From Odiellus spinosus (lineage: Eukaryota; Arthropoda; Arachnida; Opiliones; Phalangiidae), in NCBI GenBank assembly GCA_963920705.1, contig OY987230.1, forward strand, positions 21,167,320-21,231,319: a DNA stretch of 64,000 nt, in the 5' to 3' direction. Below the pieces are notes generated by a model. That model was not told the origin of the DNA. It saw only the letters and a list, made by a program, of their open reading frames with translations, and did no database searches. The first letter of the stretch is position 1, and each line of letters begins with the position of its first letter. Below are positions 33,865 through 46,338 of the stretch, piece after piece. Made by a program: the position numbers and the translations under genes.

Positions 33865-35343
33865 CTTTATCTCCCAAAAAGCCTTTGACGAAACCAAGAC
33901 TGGTGGAATTCGTCTCTTCGCAAACGGTAATCACCTTCACATTTTTAATAACAAAAAGCGATATAAAACCAGTCATTACACCCACCAACATAGGGGTATC
34001 GATTAAAACGAAATCGATGCGTTTTCGCGTTACGAATTGGTAAATGCCAAAAAGCAAAAAACGCGGGAAACATACATTTCGCATCTTTAATCAAAGATAT
34101 CATTTCCGCTCACATTGCGCGGCGCCCATGATTTTTTTCCTTCTGGCCGATGGCTTCCCCGGGCAACGGCCGAGAGAGATTTCTTCCCGCCGCTTTCCCT
34201 CCCGGGACGATTTCGGCGGGGTTTCGCTGTAGAGTGCCCCAATGGCGTCCTGACCTCTCGCTAGGCCTACTTCAATTCTAGTATCAAGTTAAAGCCGCAT
34301 TTTAATAAGAAATCGCGACTAAGTCCACTTAGACGCGACAGATACCCGCCAATTTGATTAAACTCACCATTTGTTTCTTAATTGATTTTCTAATTAATTA
34401 AACCGAGAATTAGACAAAATTAAAACGGGCCTCTAGCATCACCCCGTACTATGATTACCGACGAGGACCGTTTTCGAAAATCGATTTTCCTTTATTGCCA
34501 CTAGATGTCGTTTTCGCTAGGAGATAAGTCACGTGTTTCGTAATTATATTAGTAAAAGTTTCCCGCCAGTTTTGAAACTGGTCTGATTGTAGAGGTCTTG
34601 AATCTTAATCATTACCTTGAATGAACAAACGAAACGAAACCAAATAAAAACTAAATTAGTTTGGATTAAATAAACTGTCGAGCTAGTTTTTTCCGCGTTT
34701 TATAATATTTTTTCTCTCATTGACCCAAGAGTCGCTTCTTACTAGGAAAAAAGACACGTGACTTGTAAAAGTTTTCCCGCCTATTTTTAAAACAAACAAC
34801 TGATTTAAGAGGGCCTGGCCTTAGTATAAACTTTTGTTTTCTAAATTAATTCGGCTTATATAAATTATCGCGTATGTTTTTCCGCGTCCAAATTTAGCCA
34901 AAGACCATTCTAAAATAAAATTAGGTTAAATCAATTTTATAATAAAAAAAATTAGGTTATACCGGCTGCTGCCATCTCCTGCTGATCCTATTTTAGAAAA
35001 GCAGACGTCACCATTGGATGAGTTTTCCATCACTTTTCCCATCTTTGATCTATCAAGCGTAACGCGGAAGTAATCTTAACAATTATAGGTTTTTATGACA
35101 GTTTTTACGTGTTTTTCTTCACGCCTATCAAGTATTTATAAAATTTGAAACCGTGTCTTCCAAACAATGGGTAAAAAAAGTTTGTTTTCACGTTTTCCGA
35201 ACCAAACTAGGAAGCCAATGTTTGACATTCTATCCATAGGCCTGTGCCATATTGATTCCCAAAGTTCTGATCTTCCAGGATTCTCCCCTAACTATTAATT
35301 ATTTCCCTTAATTAAAATTTAATTTACGTAAACACGAAGCCCA
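33865..35343. promoter_or_regulatory. Shared 5' region of AF10 (minus) and DNAJC1 (plus)
   Basis: 1.48 kb separate the two start codons, which point away from each other. The stretch 34100-34240 is the most GC- and CpG-rich of the neighbourhood (GCGCGGCGCCC, CCCCGGGCAACGGCCG, TTTCGGCGGGGTTTCG) and is the best candidate for a bidirectional promoter. Untranslated first exons cannot be placed from sequence. Short frames at 33801-34232 are antisense or chance. Confidence 0.55.
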
Positions 35344-37421
35344 ATGGCTAAAGTTAATAGTGTCTCCGCGTACGTGTTTATCCTAATGGGTCTAGTTTTA
35401 CTGCGCGATCAAGCTAAAGCTTGGACGACCGAAGATTTGGAACTTTTTGATTTAGTAGAAGAAGTTAATCAAAATTTTTACGATTTACTGGGTTTGGACC
35501 AGGTAATTATTTCAATCCCTTAATATTTATTAAAATCTAAATTCTCTTACGGTAAAATTATCTTTCATAAGAGTGCCACATCGGGTGAAGTCAAAAAGGC
35601 TTACCGCAAACTATCTCTACAATTACATCCAGATAAAAATAAAGAAGAGGGTGCTGAAGAGAAATTCAGACACGTAAATAAAATTAATTAAAATTACCTA
35701 GGTGTACTTGAGTCTAATTTGCGCTTTTTCACCTAGATCGTAGCCGTTAGTGACGTATTAAAAGATGAAGCTCGTAGAAAACAGTATGTTGAGTATAAAA
35801 TAATGAAGTTAAAGTATTTTTTAACTCTTTTTCTTTCAACGCAGGTACGATGAAATCCTCATCAACGGGCTTCCAGATTGGAGAATGCCTATTTATTATT
35901 ATAGAAGAGTTCGAAAAATGGGTCTTACCGAAATGTTCATCTTCTTATTCTTACTTTTAACGACGGGACAGTATATCGTAGCTTGGTCTATGTATTGGGA
36001 GAAAAAATATGAAATTGTAAGTTAAATATATTAAAATTTAATTCTAAATTCTAATCCAAATCGTTTCAACAGGAAGAAGTTTTAACATCAAGATTTAAAT
36101 CTAAAAAAAAGAAAAAAGGTGGAAAAATAGTAGAAGATAATTGCGACGATATTATCGCCGATACCGTTAATCAAATTCCAAAACCAAGGTAATTATGATT
36201 AAGTTAATTTATTAAATAATAAATTAACTCCTTTTTTTTTCCTCCGTAGCATCTACGATCTTTTTCCGGTTACTTTAACCAAGTTATTAATTAGTAGTTC
36301 CATATATTTTGCCCAAAACTGGCGAGAATTTCTGAAAAAGAAAGAACCAGAAATTGAAGAATCTTCCGAAGACGAAATAATTGAAGGTACACGATAATAA
36401 AATAGGATAAATTTACATCGTTTTCAAATCTTTAAATTTTAGACAGAGTAAGGAAACCACGTAAAAGAGTCAAACCCGATCTTCCAGAGTTTTGCGATCT
36501 ACAAATGACGAATAATTCTCTCTGCAATAATAAAGAGAATCATTTAGAACCAATACGTGAAGAAGTAATTTAATATTTCGTACAATTTCTAACTGAAAAC
36601 CAGTTTTTTCAGCGATTTTGGTCCTTTATTAGATTGTTTTATGATTTTTTAAACTTTAATATTATTTTAGAGCGAAGTTATTTATTTAACGGAAGAATGG
36701 AACGAACGAGACACTTTAGCTCTCGTTAAAGCCATGAATAAATTTCCAGGTGGAACGATGGATAGATGGGAGAAAATATCGGCCATGATTAGGCGACCAG
36801 TGTCAGAAGTCACTTCCAAAGCTAAAAGTTTAAAATCATCTTCGTTAGTGACCAACGTTCCAACTTCATTACAAGGTAAAAATATTTCTAAGATAGATGG
36901 CGCTCTTAATTAACCCTCCAAAAATTACCATGCTGAGTTCCAGTTAACCAATCGTAATTGTTATTAAAACATTTTCCAGGAGTAACTGGTAACGACGATT
37001 TCAATGAATTTGTTCAATCACCGTTAACGTCAAACGATGCGTCGAATATTGACGAAAATCGTAACAGTAAAAAATTAAAGAAACTTAAAGGAAATGCTGA
37101 AAAAATTTTAACGCCGCAAATTGCTATTTCTTCCGCTAATGGCACGTTACAAGAAACTAAACGAGAGAACGACGCCATTTGGAGTCAAACGCAACAACGC
37201 GCTTTGGAGAATGCCTTGCAAAAATTTCCCAAAGGAACTGAACAGAGATGGGATCGCATCGCTGAAGAAATTCCTGGAAAAACTAAAGTATTAAACGATT
37301 TCATTTTAATTTCAAATGAGAATAAGAGAATTAAAACACCTTTTCTTTTCTTTAGGAGGAATGTATTATTCGATACAAAATGTTGGTCGAGATCGTAAAG
37401 AAAAAGAAATCAGTGTCTTGA
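35344..37421 (+). CDS. DNAJC1: DnaJ homologue subfamily C member 1 (complete, 10 exons)
   Basis: Exons: 35344-35502, 35572-35673, 35737-35783, 35845-36016, 36073-36188, 36250-36386, 36443-36564, 36671-36875, 36980-37287, 37356-37421. All phases join; 1434 nt, 477 residues (human 554). Residues 1-26 are a signal peptide. The J domain spans ~45-108 with HPD at 72-74 ([17 protein letters not shown]). [17 protein letters not shown] (111-127) is the family linker. A membrane segment spans ~132-154, then a Lys-rich cytosolic patch. SANT1 is ~291-341 ([12 protein letters not shown]) and SANT2 ~418-473 ([12 protein letters not shown] .. [14 protein letters not shown]). In vertebrates this ER-membrane co-chaperone stimulates BiP/HSPA5 with its lumenal J domain and contacts ribosomes or nuclear partners through the other end. 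Introns are 56-106 nt. AATAAA words follow the stop at 37445 and ~37475. Head-to-head with AF10, tail-to-tail with eEF1B. Confidence 0.95.
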
Positions 37422-38360
37422 CAATAATTTATCGTTTTAAAATTAATAAAATGGAGGAATTTAACAAGATGAAATAAAGAAACTTTTTATTATCTCTTTG
37501 GTTTTAACTTAAGATATTAGAATTTGGATTGAAAACTCAACGCTTTTAAAGTTTTAAATTAATAATATTTAAGGAAGAATGCAGCTAGACGAGTGATTTT
37601 CTATTGCTTCCTTATGTTTTAAATAGGCCTAATCTGCTATTAAAAAAAACTAAAAATATTAAGCTAGAAATCAATTTTAACTTCTAAAAGTAAGTTAAAT
37701 ATCATGTAGTTGGACCATAGCCAATCACATTATTCGTAGCTGACCCATTAATTACATATTTTCATTTGTTAAACTTTCCAGGATTAGGCCAATTTAAAAA
37801 TAAAGAGAAAACACTTAGATTACGTTATCACTTTAAATTGATTGTTTATTTTAAATGATTATTGTTAAGCCTAATCAATGCAAATTATTATATAATTTCA
37901 CAGATGGGAAGTGTGAGAACATTTTTTAACTTTGAAAGTAGACTGAAAATGATTCCAATCACGTTTTGTTTATTCTGTAAAAAAACTACGATTCAGTGAC
38001 CTACAACTTTGTCAAAAGATGAGAATTCACTCTTCTTATATTCTTGCTAAGCCTAATTTCTGATTTAGACTTAGAACTGGAAAGTATTAGGCCTATTTCA
38101 ACAATAAGTAATCGATAGAAAATTACTTCGTCAAGCTTTTTTTTCCCTTTAAATTAAAAGTAATTTGTTTTATTTCATCTTCCCCAGATAATAATTATTA
38201 ATATTCATGTATTAATTAAAAGGATACAATTTCCAAACCGTTGTATCATTTGTATGACTTATTTAATCGTACAAAAAATATGAATAAAGAACTACGCTGG
38301 AAAAAGAGTAGCTTTATAATCGCAAAAAGTGACTTTATTTTAAATTACGCGTCTGTTGCT
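37422..38360. other. Convergent 3' region of DNAJC1 and eEF1B
   Basis: Holds both 3' UTRs. It contains a diverged TTAA element, ~37573 (GGAAGAATGCAGC) to 38148 (TTTTCCCTTTAA), with AATAGGCCTAATCTG subterminal sequence like the sister MITEs. The plus frame at 38241-38462 is antisense to the eEF1B last exon. Confidence 0.55.
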
Positions 38361-39448
38361 TTAAATCTTTTGGAAAGCAGCAATATCAACCGATTGAACA
38401 AAATCCTCAAAGTTTTGAATTTCTTCGGTCAACCAATCAATGCTGACCTATTATTTAAATAATTAATGAAATTAGTCGAAATGAAGGAGTTGGATTAGAG
38501 AATTTAGTACCTTTTCATCTTCAACTACGCAAACAATTTGTAACTTTTTGATTCCGTAAGCTAAAGGAACCAATTTAGAAATTCCCCATAAAAGACCGTC
38601 GCAACTGATGGTTCGAACTTGTCTTTCCATCTCAGCCATATCTGTTTCATCGTCCCACGGTTTTACGTCCAAGATCACGTTCGATTTGGCAATAGTACCC
38701 GGTTCTAAATTAAGTACGAAACTCGGGTTAGATTTCTCACACTTATAATTTTACAAACAAATGCCTACTTTTGGATTTTTTATCAGCGTAAGCCTTTAGT
38801 CTCTCCTCCCTCAATTTCTCAGCTTCAGAATCCTTCGATAAAATTGTCTTATAAGCTTCTAGTCAATTGTTATTGTATTATAAGTTTTAATACCGCTTCT
38901 TCGTCAGAACCGAATAGATCGATATCATCGTCATCATCGGCTGCCTTTTTCGCTTGAGCACTAGCGCCAGCTGAAGTGTATTCGCTCTTAGCTACTCCTG
39001 GGAATCTGCGCGCCGATAGTTCGATAATTAAATAATAGTTAATGGTTCGAATGACTGAGAAACCTACTTGGATTTATCATTGCCATAGGATGAGATGTGA
39101 TTGTACCAACGTAGAGCATGAGGGTGCGCGTTTGGTGCTCCGGATAAAGAATTAAAAACAGCCGTATCATTTTGAGATGGCTGATACCTATTTATAAAGC
39201 GTAGATATCAGTATTTATCTTAAGTTCTTCTTAAGACTCAATATGGCGTCTTAAGATTCAATATGGCAGCGTTTTAAGAAGAGGGTTAACACTTACGAGG
39301 CTTAAATGTGTACCGTTTGATTTTAGTCTTTAAATAAAATAAAACTAATAATAAAGGAATATAATTACCCTTCAATGTAACTACGATCCGCCAAATAATC
39401 GTTTAAGGCTTTTAAACCAGCGGCTGATTTTAAATCTCCGAAACCCAT
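38361..39448 (-). CDS. EEF1B2: Translation elongation factor 1 beta (eEF1B alpha subunit, complete, 6 exons)
   Basis: Exons (minus, 5' to 3'): 39448-39369, 39187-39068, 39005-38894, 38832-38769, 38704-38511, 38447-38361. Phases join; 657 nt, 218 residues (human 225). The start [20 protein letters not shown] is the family N-terminus; residues 1-~65 form the GST-like domain that docks eEF1B gamma ([11 protein letters not shown]). An acidic linker [15 protein letters not shown] at 90-104 includes the casein-kinase-2-type serine (S100). Residues ~131-218 are the guanine-exchange domain ([31 protein letters not shown]), ending [13 protein letters not shown]; the near-terminal lysine matches the catalytic-site lysine of yeast eEF1B alpha. 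It catalyses GDP/GTP exchange on eEF1A in the cytosol. Exon 4 could use an acceptor 15 nt upstream in frame, but that intron would be only 46 nt, so the downstream site was chosen. Confidence 0.96.
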
Positions 39449-39525
39449 GGTATAAATTTAAGAGAAAATTAAAGACGAAGTTTCCAGCTTCCACAATACC
39501 GGCAAAAGAGACAGACTTGAGGAAA
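39449..39525 (-). promoter_or_regulatory. eEF1B 5' UTR with 5'-TOP-like tract
   Basis: On the minus strand CTCTTTTGCCGG (39510-39499) lies ~60 nt before the ATG. A start at C39510 would give the pyrimidine-first leader typical of translation-factor mRNAs. The start site itself is inferred. Confidence 0.35.
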
Positions 39526-40766
39526 ACGTGGCTTCTTATCTGTCCATTTTGATTGGCCAATTTAAAGCATGTGACATAAATGCCGAGACCATGGAGGAAA
39601 TATCCCTAGATCAGCAACGGTTAATTCAGTTACATAATATCTAAAAAAAAAAGTTTGTTAATTCAAGTCTCTAAGATATTTCGGCTCCACTGTTTTTGAG
39701 AATTTAAAAAATGTGAGAAAGCTCTTCTTTTCAACGAAGTTTTCTTACTAATTTGTCTTCAAGATAAAAGTTTCTAAAGCCAAAAAGTCATAACTTCAGT
39801 TACAACTTTATTTTAGAATTCTCGGTGAAAGATACTATTTTTGCAAATTATATTCTTATAAACAGTATTAGAGCTTAAATGTTTAAAATATTATTTAGAT
39901 AATCAAATTATAATAAAATATACGGAAATTTAAAGACATATCTTGCCATATTAGTTTTTCAAAAAGTAATGTTTTCAAGGAAATGGATTATACAACGATT
40001 TTGCACCAATAAATTTTAATAAATACACGAATAAATTAAAAAGGATTGTCTAATTTATAATAAAATGCAATTTCCAAAACCGAAATTAGCACGGCGTTGT
40101 GTTTTTCGCTAAGAAAATCGTGATATTTCCACCAAAAAAAAGAGGGGTTAAAACTTAAAAACAGAAAAACGGTCGTTTAACTTTTTTTCCCACGGATTTA
40201 TTCCTCGCCCAAAAACGACGCGAACACCTGTCGAATAATTCACGGATTGATGTATCGCGCACGAAATCATTAGCATATCTATAGTGGAAATTAACCCGAG
40301 AATTCAACGTTCCCTTTTATCATACATCAAGAGATAAAGGTTAGGTCTTGGGAAATCTCACGGTGATTCTGACTTGGCCAGAACTCTTTTTCTTCTAGTA
40401 TTTCTCTTATAAAACGGGTAAACCACGCTACGTTTAGAAGAAACAAAGGAAGAAAATTCATTAAAGATTAGCCATAACGTCATAGGGGGACCAGTCCCGA
40501 AATATTTACGCACGAAACCCTAATTTTTTAATCATTTCGCGTGTACTCTAACCACGCGATTTTTTTAAATTTCGAAAAAAAAAAACAAAAAAAACCCACG
40601 AATCTCCTATTATATTTGAAACTTTAAACTTCGAAATTAGTTTGATGATAACGATAGGTTGTATTCTAGATTTTCCAAGTTTGATCATAAGGTCAAACTC
40701 GAGAGAAAATAAAAACCAACTAGTCCTACACTACGGATCTTAGTTTTCAATTAGTAGTTTAAATAT
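39526..40766. other. Intergenic, no gene seen
   Basis: AT-rich; upstream of eEF1B. No exon or element recognised. Confidence 0.4.
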
Positions 40767-41485
40767 AAGTATTATTATTAATGAGACCGATACTTCATGG
40801 TTTGATACTCCAAAACTTTAATTTTTTGGGAAGCTTTCGATCGTCACAAGCGATCCTTTTCAACCCTTTCAACCAACTAAATTTTTTACAAAAATGTACG
40901 TTTTACAGAAATATTTTCTTGGAGTAAATCAAAAACCATATGAGGTCTCTTTTCTTCAATGCTTACTACTTCTTTTTTTTAGGGTGGAGGAAACTATTCA
41001 TGTCCCCCCAACCTTTTACGTTTACGTTGCCTGCGTCTAAATTCAAACCGCCCCTTTCACGTATAAATAGACTCTCCTTAAAGGTTCGGCGAAACCAATT
41101 TTTTTCTTTACACACCACAGACGCATTGTCCCATTCAATTGCGTGGCCCGATTTTGAGGTCCACATATGTTTAGCTAAACCATTAGATAAGTTTGCCTCT
41201 TTTACACACTTTTTATGTTCGCCTAATCTAATGTCTAAACTCCTCTTCGTTTCACCCACGTAGCTCTGACCACACGTACAACCCACTTCATAAACAACGC
41301 CTCTCGTCCCTTTAATTTCTTGTTTTGGTTTATTCCTTATTAAAAGCGAACCTAATGAACCTGAACTACTAAACACTAAATCCAATCCTAACGCCTTACA
41401 TTGTCGATTACTTTTCTCCGAAACACCTTTTACATAGGGTATCAAACCATGAAGTATCGGTCTCATTAATAATAATACTTATATT
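40767..41485 (-). pseudogene. Penelope-like retroelement, 5'-truncated: RT tail plus GIY-YIG endonuclease
   Basis: The minus frame 41466-40966 (166 residues) is the C-terminal part of a Penelope-type polyprotein: the post-RT segment (IPYVKGVSEKSNRQ, GSLLIRNKP), then a GIY-YIG nuclease. GIY-YIG hallmarks visible: GVVYEVGC, a CxC pair, YVGETKRSLDIRLGEH, GLAKHMWTSKSGH, WFRRTFKESLFIRE. In complete elements this domain nicks the target and the RT copies onto it; here the RT core is missing, so the copy is dead or a fragment. The segment encoding MRPILHGLI at the truncation (41468-41438, minus) is repeated inverted at 40778-40806 (plus), with the upstream ATATAAGTATTATTATTA. Penelope elements often carry such partial, inverted extra ends. 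Confidence 0.88.
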
Positions 41486-44070
41486 TATATCTCACCATGG
41501 TTAATAATTTTAAAATTAAAAATTAGTAGTTTAGTTGGCACGGACTAATTCTACTAGAAACTAATATTTCCTAACCCCAATAATTAAAGATTATCATTGA
41601 ACACCAATACACGTGCATTGAAAAGATGCGCTCCAATAGGAAATCAGGACAGCTTTAACATAAGTTTTACGTAAAAACATACGTGTAGGCAGCTGGTCGT
41701 TGCTAGCTCGAAACCACACCAAAGACGTTCATCTTGATGATTTGGCTACGCGCACTACATAGGGATATTATCATATACTTGATTTTATCGCGTACTTTAG
41801 CTTCATTATTGTACTTATGGTCATATTTAGAACTCTTAGAGTACTTTCGGACGCGTGTTTTATGACAAATATCGTATATCAGAGATATATGTTACAGATT
41901 AGAGTGGAAATTCCTCACACAAATCGTGGGCGACATTGTCACTTCGAATATCGTCAAGATAGAGGGGGTCCTCTAGAAATCGGAAGACGGTATTTTTTTG
42001 TAGAATCTTTTTCCAAAGAAATATAGCCTGAAACATTTAAACGCGGCTTCGGGCGATTGTCGACCAAATGGCCAATTAAAACACACCAAAATCGTTTAAT
42101 ATTTTCCCAATCTATAATTACTTTTCAACCCAACCGGGCAACCAGCGGGTAAATTTACAAGACCGAGTATCGATGTAAGTGGGTACCAGTAGCTGGTTAC
42201 GTCAGCCCCACTATCATTAAAGGGAGCGTGAGCCTTGTATCACCTAATTCTTAACCTTTTCACGTGGTACCAATTATTACGTCCTATTAACAAATATACG
42301 TGTAATTATTAGTTTTCATTAAATCGGAGAATATACGTTTCTTAAGGGCAGTTGACACTGGTTACTTATGGACGTAGTCTTAAGGAATGTAACTATTAAT
42401 GGCAATTAACCCAGCAGTAAAGGACATATATCTTCGAAACGTGGACGTGATGGAATCACGTTAAAGATTCCATGATTTAATTTAAGATAATTACAATTTT
42501 TCCTCGGGGCCGTCGCATGCCCAAAATTTTACATAGGACCATGCTTACCTCCCCTCCATCAAACGTCTGGCGGAATTTTTAAGTACGACAACACCATTAA
42601 TTAATTGGCACCATAAAAGTTAGGTAAGACTAATCAAATTTTAGGTAGGACGCTTCTCACGTCTTCAGAGCCGTATTAAGCGTCCCCTAATATTAAAATC
42701 GATTCAACATTCACTGCGCCATTCACTGGGAAAGGCTTTAACTCAGATAGTCCCTAACAGCGTTAGATGTAGCCCCATAATTATAACATAGAGCAGTTTA
42801 ACTATGAGTGGCACCAATTGCTACCAGAATCCTCCAGGTTCACAAGCTACGTTAGGCCCGGGTCTTACGATTGTGGCGACATCATACTAGGCCTTGGAAT
42901 CGATTTAAACCGTTTCAAAACGATTCGCAAGAGTCGTGTGAACGGGAAACCGTATTTTCTCGAATCGATTTGATTCGTTTTCTAGAAACTGCTTCGGGAA
43001 CCAGTTTCATACCGATTCGGCTGGTTTCAACAACCGATAGATCAAGCTACGATAAATCGATTTATAACGATAATGCGTGAACGGATGACGCTTTAAACGA
43101 TTCCTCGCGATTTGAATATCGGTTTGATCTAACCATTTCAAATCGATTAAGAAATGCTCTATTAAACTAGTACTCCCTCCTCCAAGTCCAGACGATTGGC
43201 TTGAATATACAAGATTCTAAAAACCGTGGTAAATGACGCTTTCGAAGTGTTATAATAATATAAATTTTTAAAAATGTTTTCCGGATTGAACAGGGAGCTT
43301 TCACTCTCCCTTTACCTGATTAACAGGTAGCACAGGAAGACTTAAATACTTTCTTAATAACACATTTATACCGTATCATTTCTGACATAAAAACTACTAA
43401 CCACTGTAATTATCGAAAACGCATACAGGATCTCCCAAGTCCTCTAATTCTATAATCTATCAATATTATATACGTTATAAGTTTGTAATTATTTTAGCTA
43501 CCGAATATTATATACTTGCTCGCAACCTGGAAAGAGACGCGAAACGCCGAGGGAACAAAACTATTCTATACGGGAAATTGAGATCATTCCAAGTTCGCGA
43601 AAAAGCGTATCCCAAGTTGGGAATGTTTAACATCACGCAATAGTTTACTTTATGGTATATCGGGGGGAAAAAAACGTAATTACTAGGTATTACAAAAATA
43701 TATTTAGCAATTCTTGAATATTAAATTTATTTTAAATGAAATTCTTCTGTTTTAGATAAGTTGACGACGTTATTAAACCGAACTCGGACGAATACGCAAT
43801 GTTTTAAATCATAGAGAAAAAAGTCTATTCGCACTAACTCCTAAGAAAGAATATAATATTTAAAAAAATAATGGATTAAAACTTGAAATCCAATTCTCAA
43901 ATACCAGATAAGTATAATTACGTTTAATTTGAGCCTAGATTTTAACAATTACGTATCGGGAGAATAACGAATGGTAAAAATACGATTCAAGCATCTGATT
44001 ATCTTTCATTATTCTTAAAAAGTAGTGAAATTATCGCCAAGAGAAATTTTAATGATCTAAAACAAATGCA
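41486..44070. other. Intergenic with solo TTAA-element ends
   Basis: No gene. TTAAAGGGAGCGTGAGCC (42217) and TTTCACTCTCCCTTTAC (43298-43314) could be the ends of one ~1.1-kb element or unrelated fragments. 42895-43150 is rich in AAATCGATTTGA/CGATTTG words, like 50040-50090, and may be an old MITE interior. Short plus frames at 41817 and 42871 are not supported. Confidence 0.45.
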
Positions 44071-44309
44071 TTAAAGGGATAATGAAGACGACTAAAAAGT
44101 TAAGGCAGGTTCGCTTTTCCAAGAAAATATTATATTAAATTCATTCTTATATCCGTTTCTCTGTCACTCGAAGCCTCTAAAGGTGGAGGGTTAAACTAAA
44201 AGCTTGATTTAAGCACGATTCTTGGCCAAAATAATCTTAAGTGAAAACGCGCCTTTATTTCTAATCGATTGGGAACCCTTAAGTTTGAAGTTCACTTACA
44301 ATTAAATAA

Positions 44310-44762
44310 AGGGAGAGTGAAGAGAAAAATCAAGTGTATTTTTTTCCATTTTAATATTATTAAAAATAAAACTTTCTTTCGCGGGAAATGAATTGCGCCA
44401 AAAATCGGAAAAGATTCTGATTTCGGCATTCAATTGAAAGGAGAACCTCCAACCAATCAAAATACTCTCAACCTCTGTCCTTTGGCAACACGCGCAACGA
44501 GATTTAGCGCGTGATTCCAAGAGTGTATACCGCGGCACGTGTCGCGGATATTTGATTAAACAAAAGATAAGGGGCATCTTTTGATTAGTCGGATGTTCTC
44601 CTTTTATTTTTTTAATGCCAATTAAAATTAGAAGCTTTCCTTTCTTTTTTCTACAACTCAGACAAGTACACTTCATGAATGTTTTACTACGCAAACGTGT
44701 CTTAATTTTAGAAGCAGATTCAATAAACAAAAGCACATTATATTCCTCTGATCGTCCTCCCT
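44310..44762. mobile_element. TTAA-group MITE, AGGGAGAGTGAAGAG subfamily, copy 1
   Basis: Ends AGGGAGAGTGAAGAG and GTCCTCCCT. The interior shares GGCATTCAATTGAAAGGAGA..CCAATCAAAA with 47423, 49736 and 58021. The 144-codon minus frame at 44302-44736 lies wholly inside the element; it has no transposase motif and sister copies do not keep it open. Another AGGGATAATGAAG end sits at 44077. Confidence 0.7.
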
Positions 44763-45587
44763 TTCACGAAAGCAAATATCAAATTTGTTAAGTGTAAATT
44801 AACGAGATATTTTAACAGCTTCTAATCAATTAAAATTAACACTTGACTAGTCTTCGTTATCCCTTTACGGATATCGTAGAATATTGAACTACCATTTAAC
44901 ACAATTTAACGAGTCTTTGATATAAAATTTGGAATCATTTTCAAATTCCCGCGTTTTAATGATCATATCACGACTTCTGTCACATTCATTTTAAATATAC
45001 GAAGATTTTAAATATAAGTTTTAACATACTTAAATTCGCAATAATGTTCATTTCGAAATCCAGCTATTAATATAAATACTTTGAACTGATAATTGTCAGC
45101 TTAATTCGGAAGTTCAGTCTAGAAGACGTACAAGTTACGATTTTAAAACGAGTTTTTTTAAATTTTGGACAATTAAAAGGTGATTAAGAACATGATCAAA
45201 CCTCACCAAATGTATCGAGATGATTCCCATTTGAAAAATGTACTTCGTAATTATAGTTAACCCGAGCGATAATTTAATTTTTAGATTTCTTAGACCCTAA
45301 AACACGATATTTATTAAAATATGTATCCAAATGACTTTAAACACGGTATTTAAATAAATACTTTAAAATTTCACCATTTTGAATTCGCTCCGCGAGAAGT
45401 ACACGCTCCGCCAATGAAAAAGGAGCCGCCAATGTTCCCATAAAAATTAAATAACTACCACTTTTAGCAAATTAGGATTTAATAGATGAAAATGAAAATT
45501 AGCTTACTAAATTAAAATTCCACGCAACTACGATCGTTTGGCTATTGTATTCTCGCGCGTTCTGGCACTGATTAGGTCGCTTTCGCG
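44763..45587. other. Intergenic, no gene seen
   Basis: AT-rich without recognisable features. Confidence 0.4.
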
Positions 45588-45665
45588 CGGTCTTTTTCGT
45601 AAAAGTACTTAATTCAGATAGTTATATACCTTTCGAATTAAATTATTCTAGAAACAAACTATTCC
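45588..45665. repeat. Dispersed repeat family R2, copy 2
   Basis: TTTCGCGCGGTCTTTTTCGT followed by AAAAGTACTTAATTCAGATA and ACCTTTCG, matching 5310-5440. Confidence 0.6.
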
Positions 45666-46143
45666 CTGACATTTGTACGAACCCAGAATATTTTAATTTA
45701 TAAAATAAAATGAATGGTTTTAAGTTTTCAAAGAATTACAAATGGATTCTCGATTCCTTCCTGTATTTAAGTTTTTATAAAAAATGAAAATTTTCAAAGA
45801 AAAAATTTGTTTCATATGAAAAAAAAAACCACGTAGAAAAATCATTAACATCTCTGTTAAATATAGGTTTCAAAGCTTAAATTATCTTTCATTAATTAGA
45901 TTCTATACTATGATCTTAAATATTTTTACAATCTTGGAAGGAACAAACTAGAAACGTTACCGCGGAGGGATATTTTAACGCGCCTGTATAAGAATTAATT
46001 TTCTTTCAAGAGTGAATGTCGAAGGGGCAGTATAAATGGAAGAATCATTAAATTGTAAAAGCATTTTTGGGGTCTTTAACATCAAATATATAATAATTTT
46101 CATAATACGTCCATGATAATATTACGACTTATTAGGAAGTAAT

Positions 46144-46338
46144 CATCACCTCTGTCTGGCTCGAGTGATTTGAACTCTTCCTCGATATTTTGAGTCGGGA
46201 GAGAGGGAATGAATTTGGGCGGGCCGCGCTTGGCTATATTGGAATTTCCCGAAGAGTGGCGCTTCCGATTTCATTACATGCCGACTGCGGCCGCTAGAGT
46301 GTCTCGAATAAGAATCTGCCGGTACATTTACCCGGATA
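46144..46338. repeat. ~190-bp well-conserved repeat (R4), copy 1
   Basis: Matches 56935-57118 in inverted orientation over its whole length, with long identical runs (CTCTTCCTCGATATTTTGAG, AGAGTGGCGCTTCCGATTTC, GGCCGCTAGAGTGTCTCGAA). The frames in the two copies differ, so it is non-coding. One strand contains GAGTTCAAATCACTC, a T-arm-like inverted repeat, so a SINE origin is possible. Confidence 0.75.

Noticed and set aside
38241-38462. 73-residue plus frame downstream of DNAJC1
   Set aside because: Antisense of eEF1B last exon and 3' UTR.
40940-41263. 107-residue plus frame at the Penelope remnant
   Set aside because: Antisense of the GIY-YIG coding frame.
44302-44736. 144-residue minus frame as a novel gene
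   Set aside because: Confined to a TTAA MITE; no known domain and not kept in sister copies.
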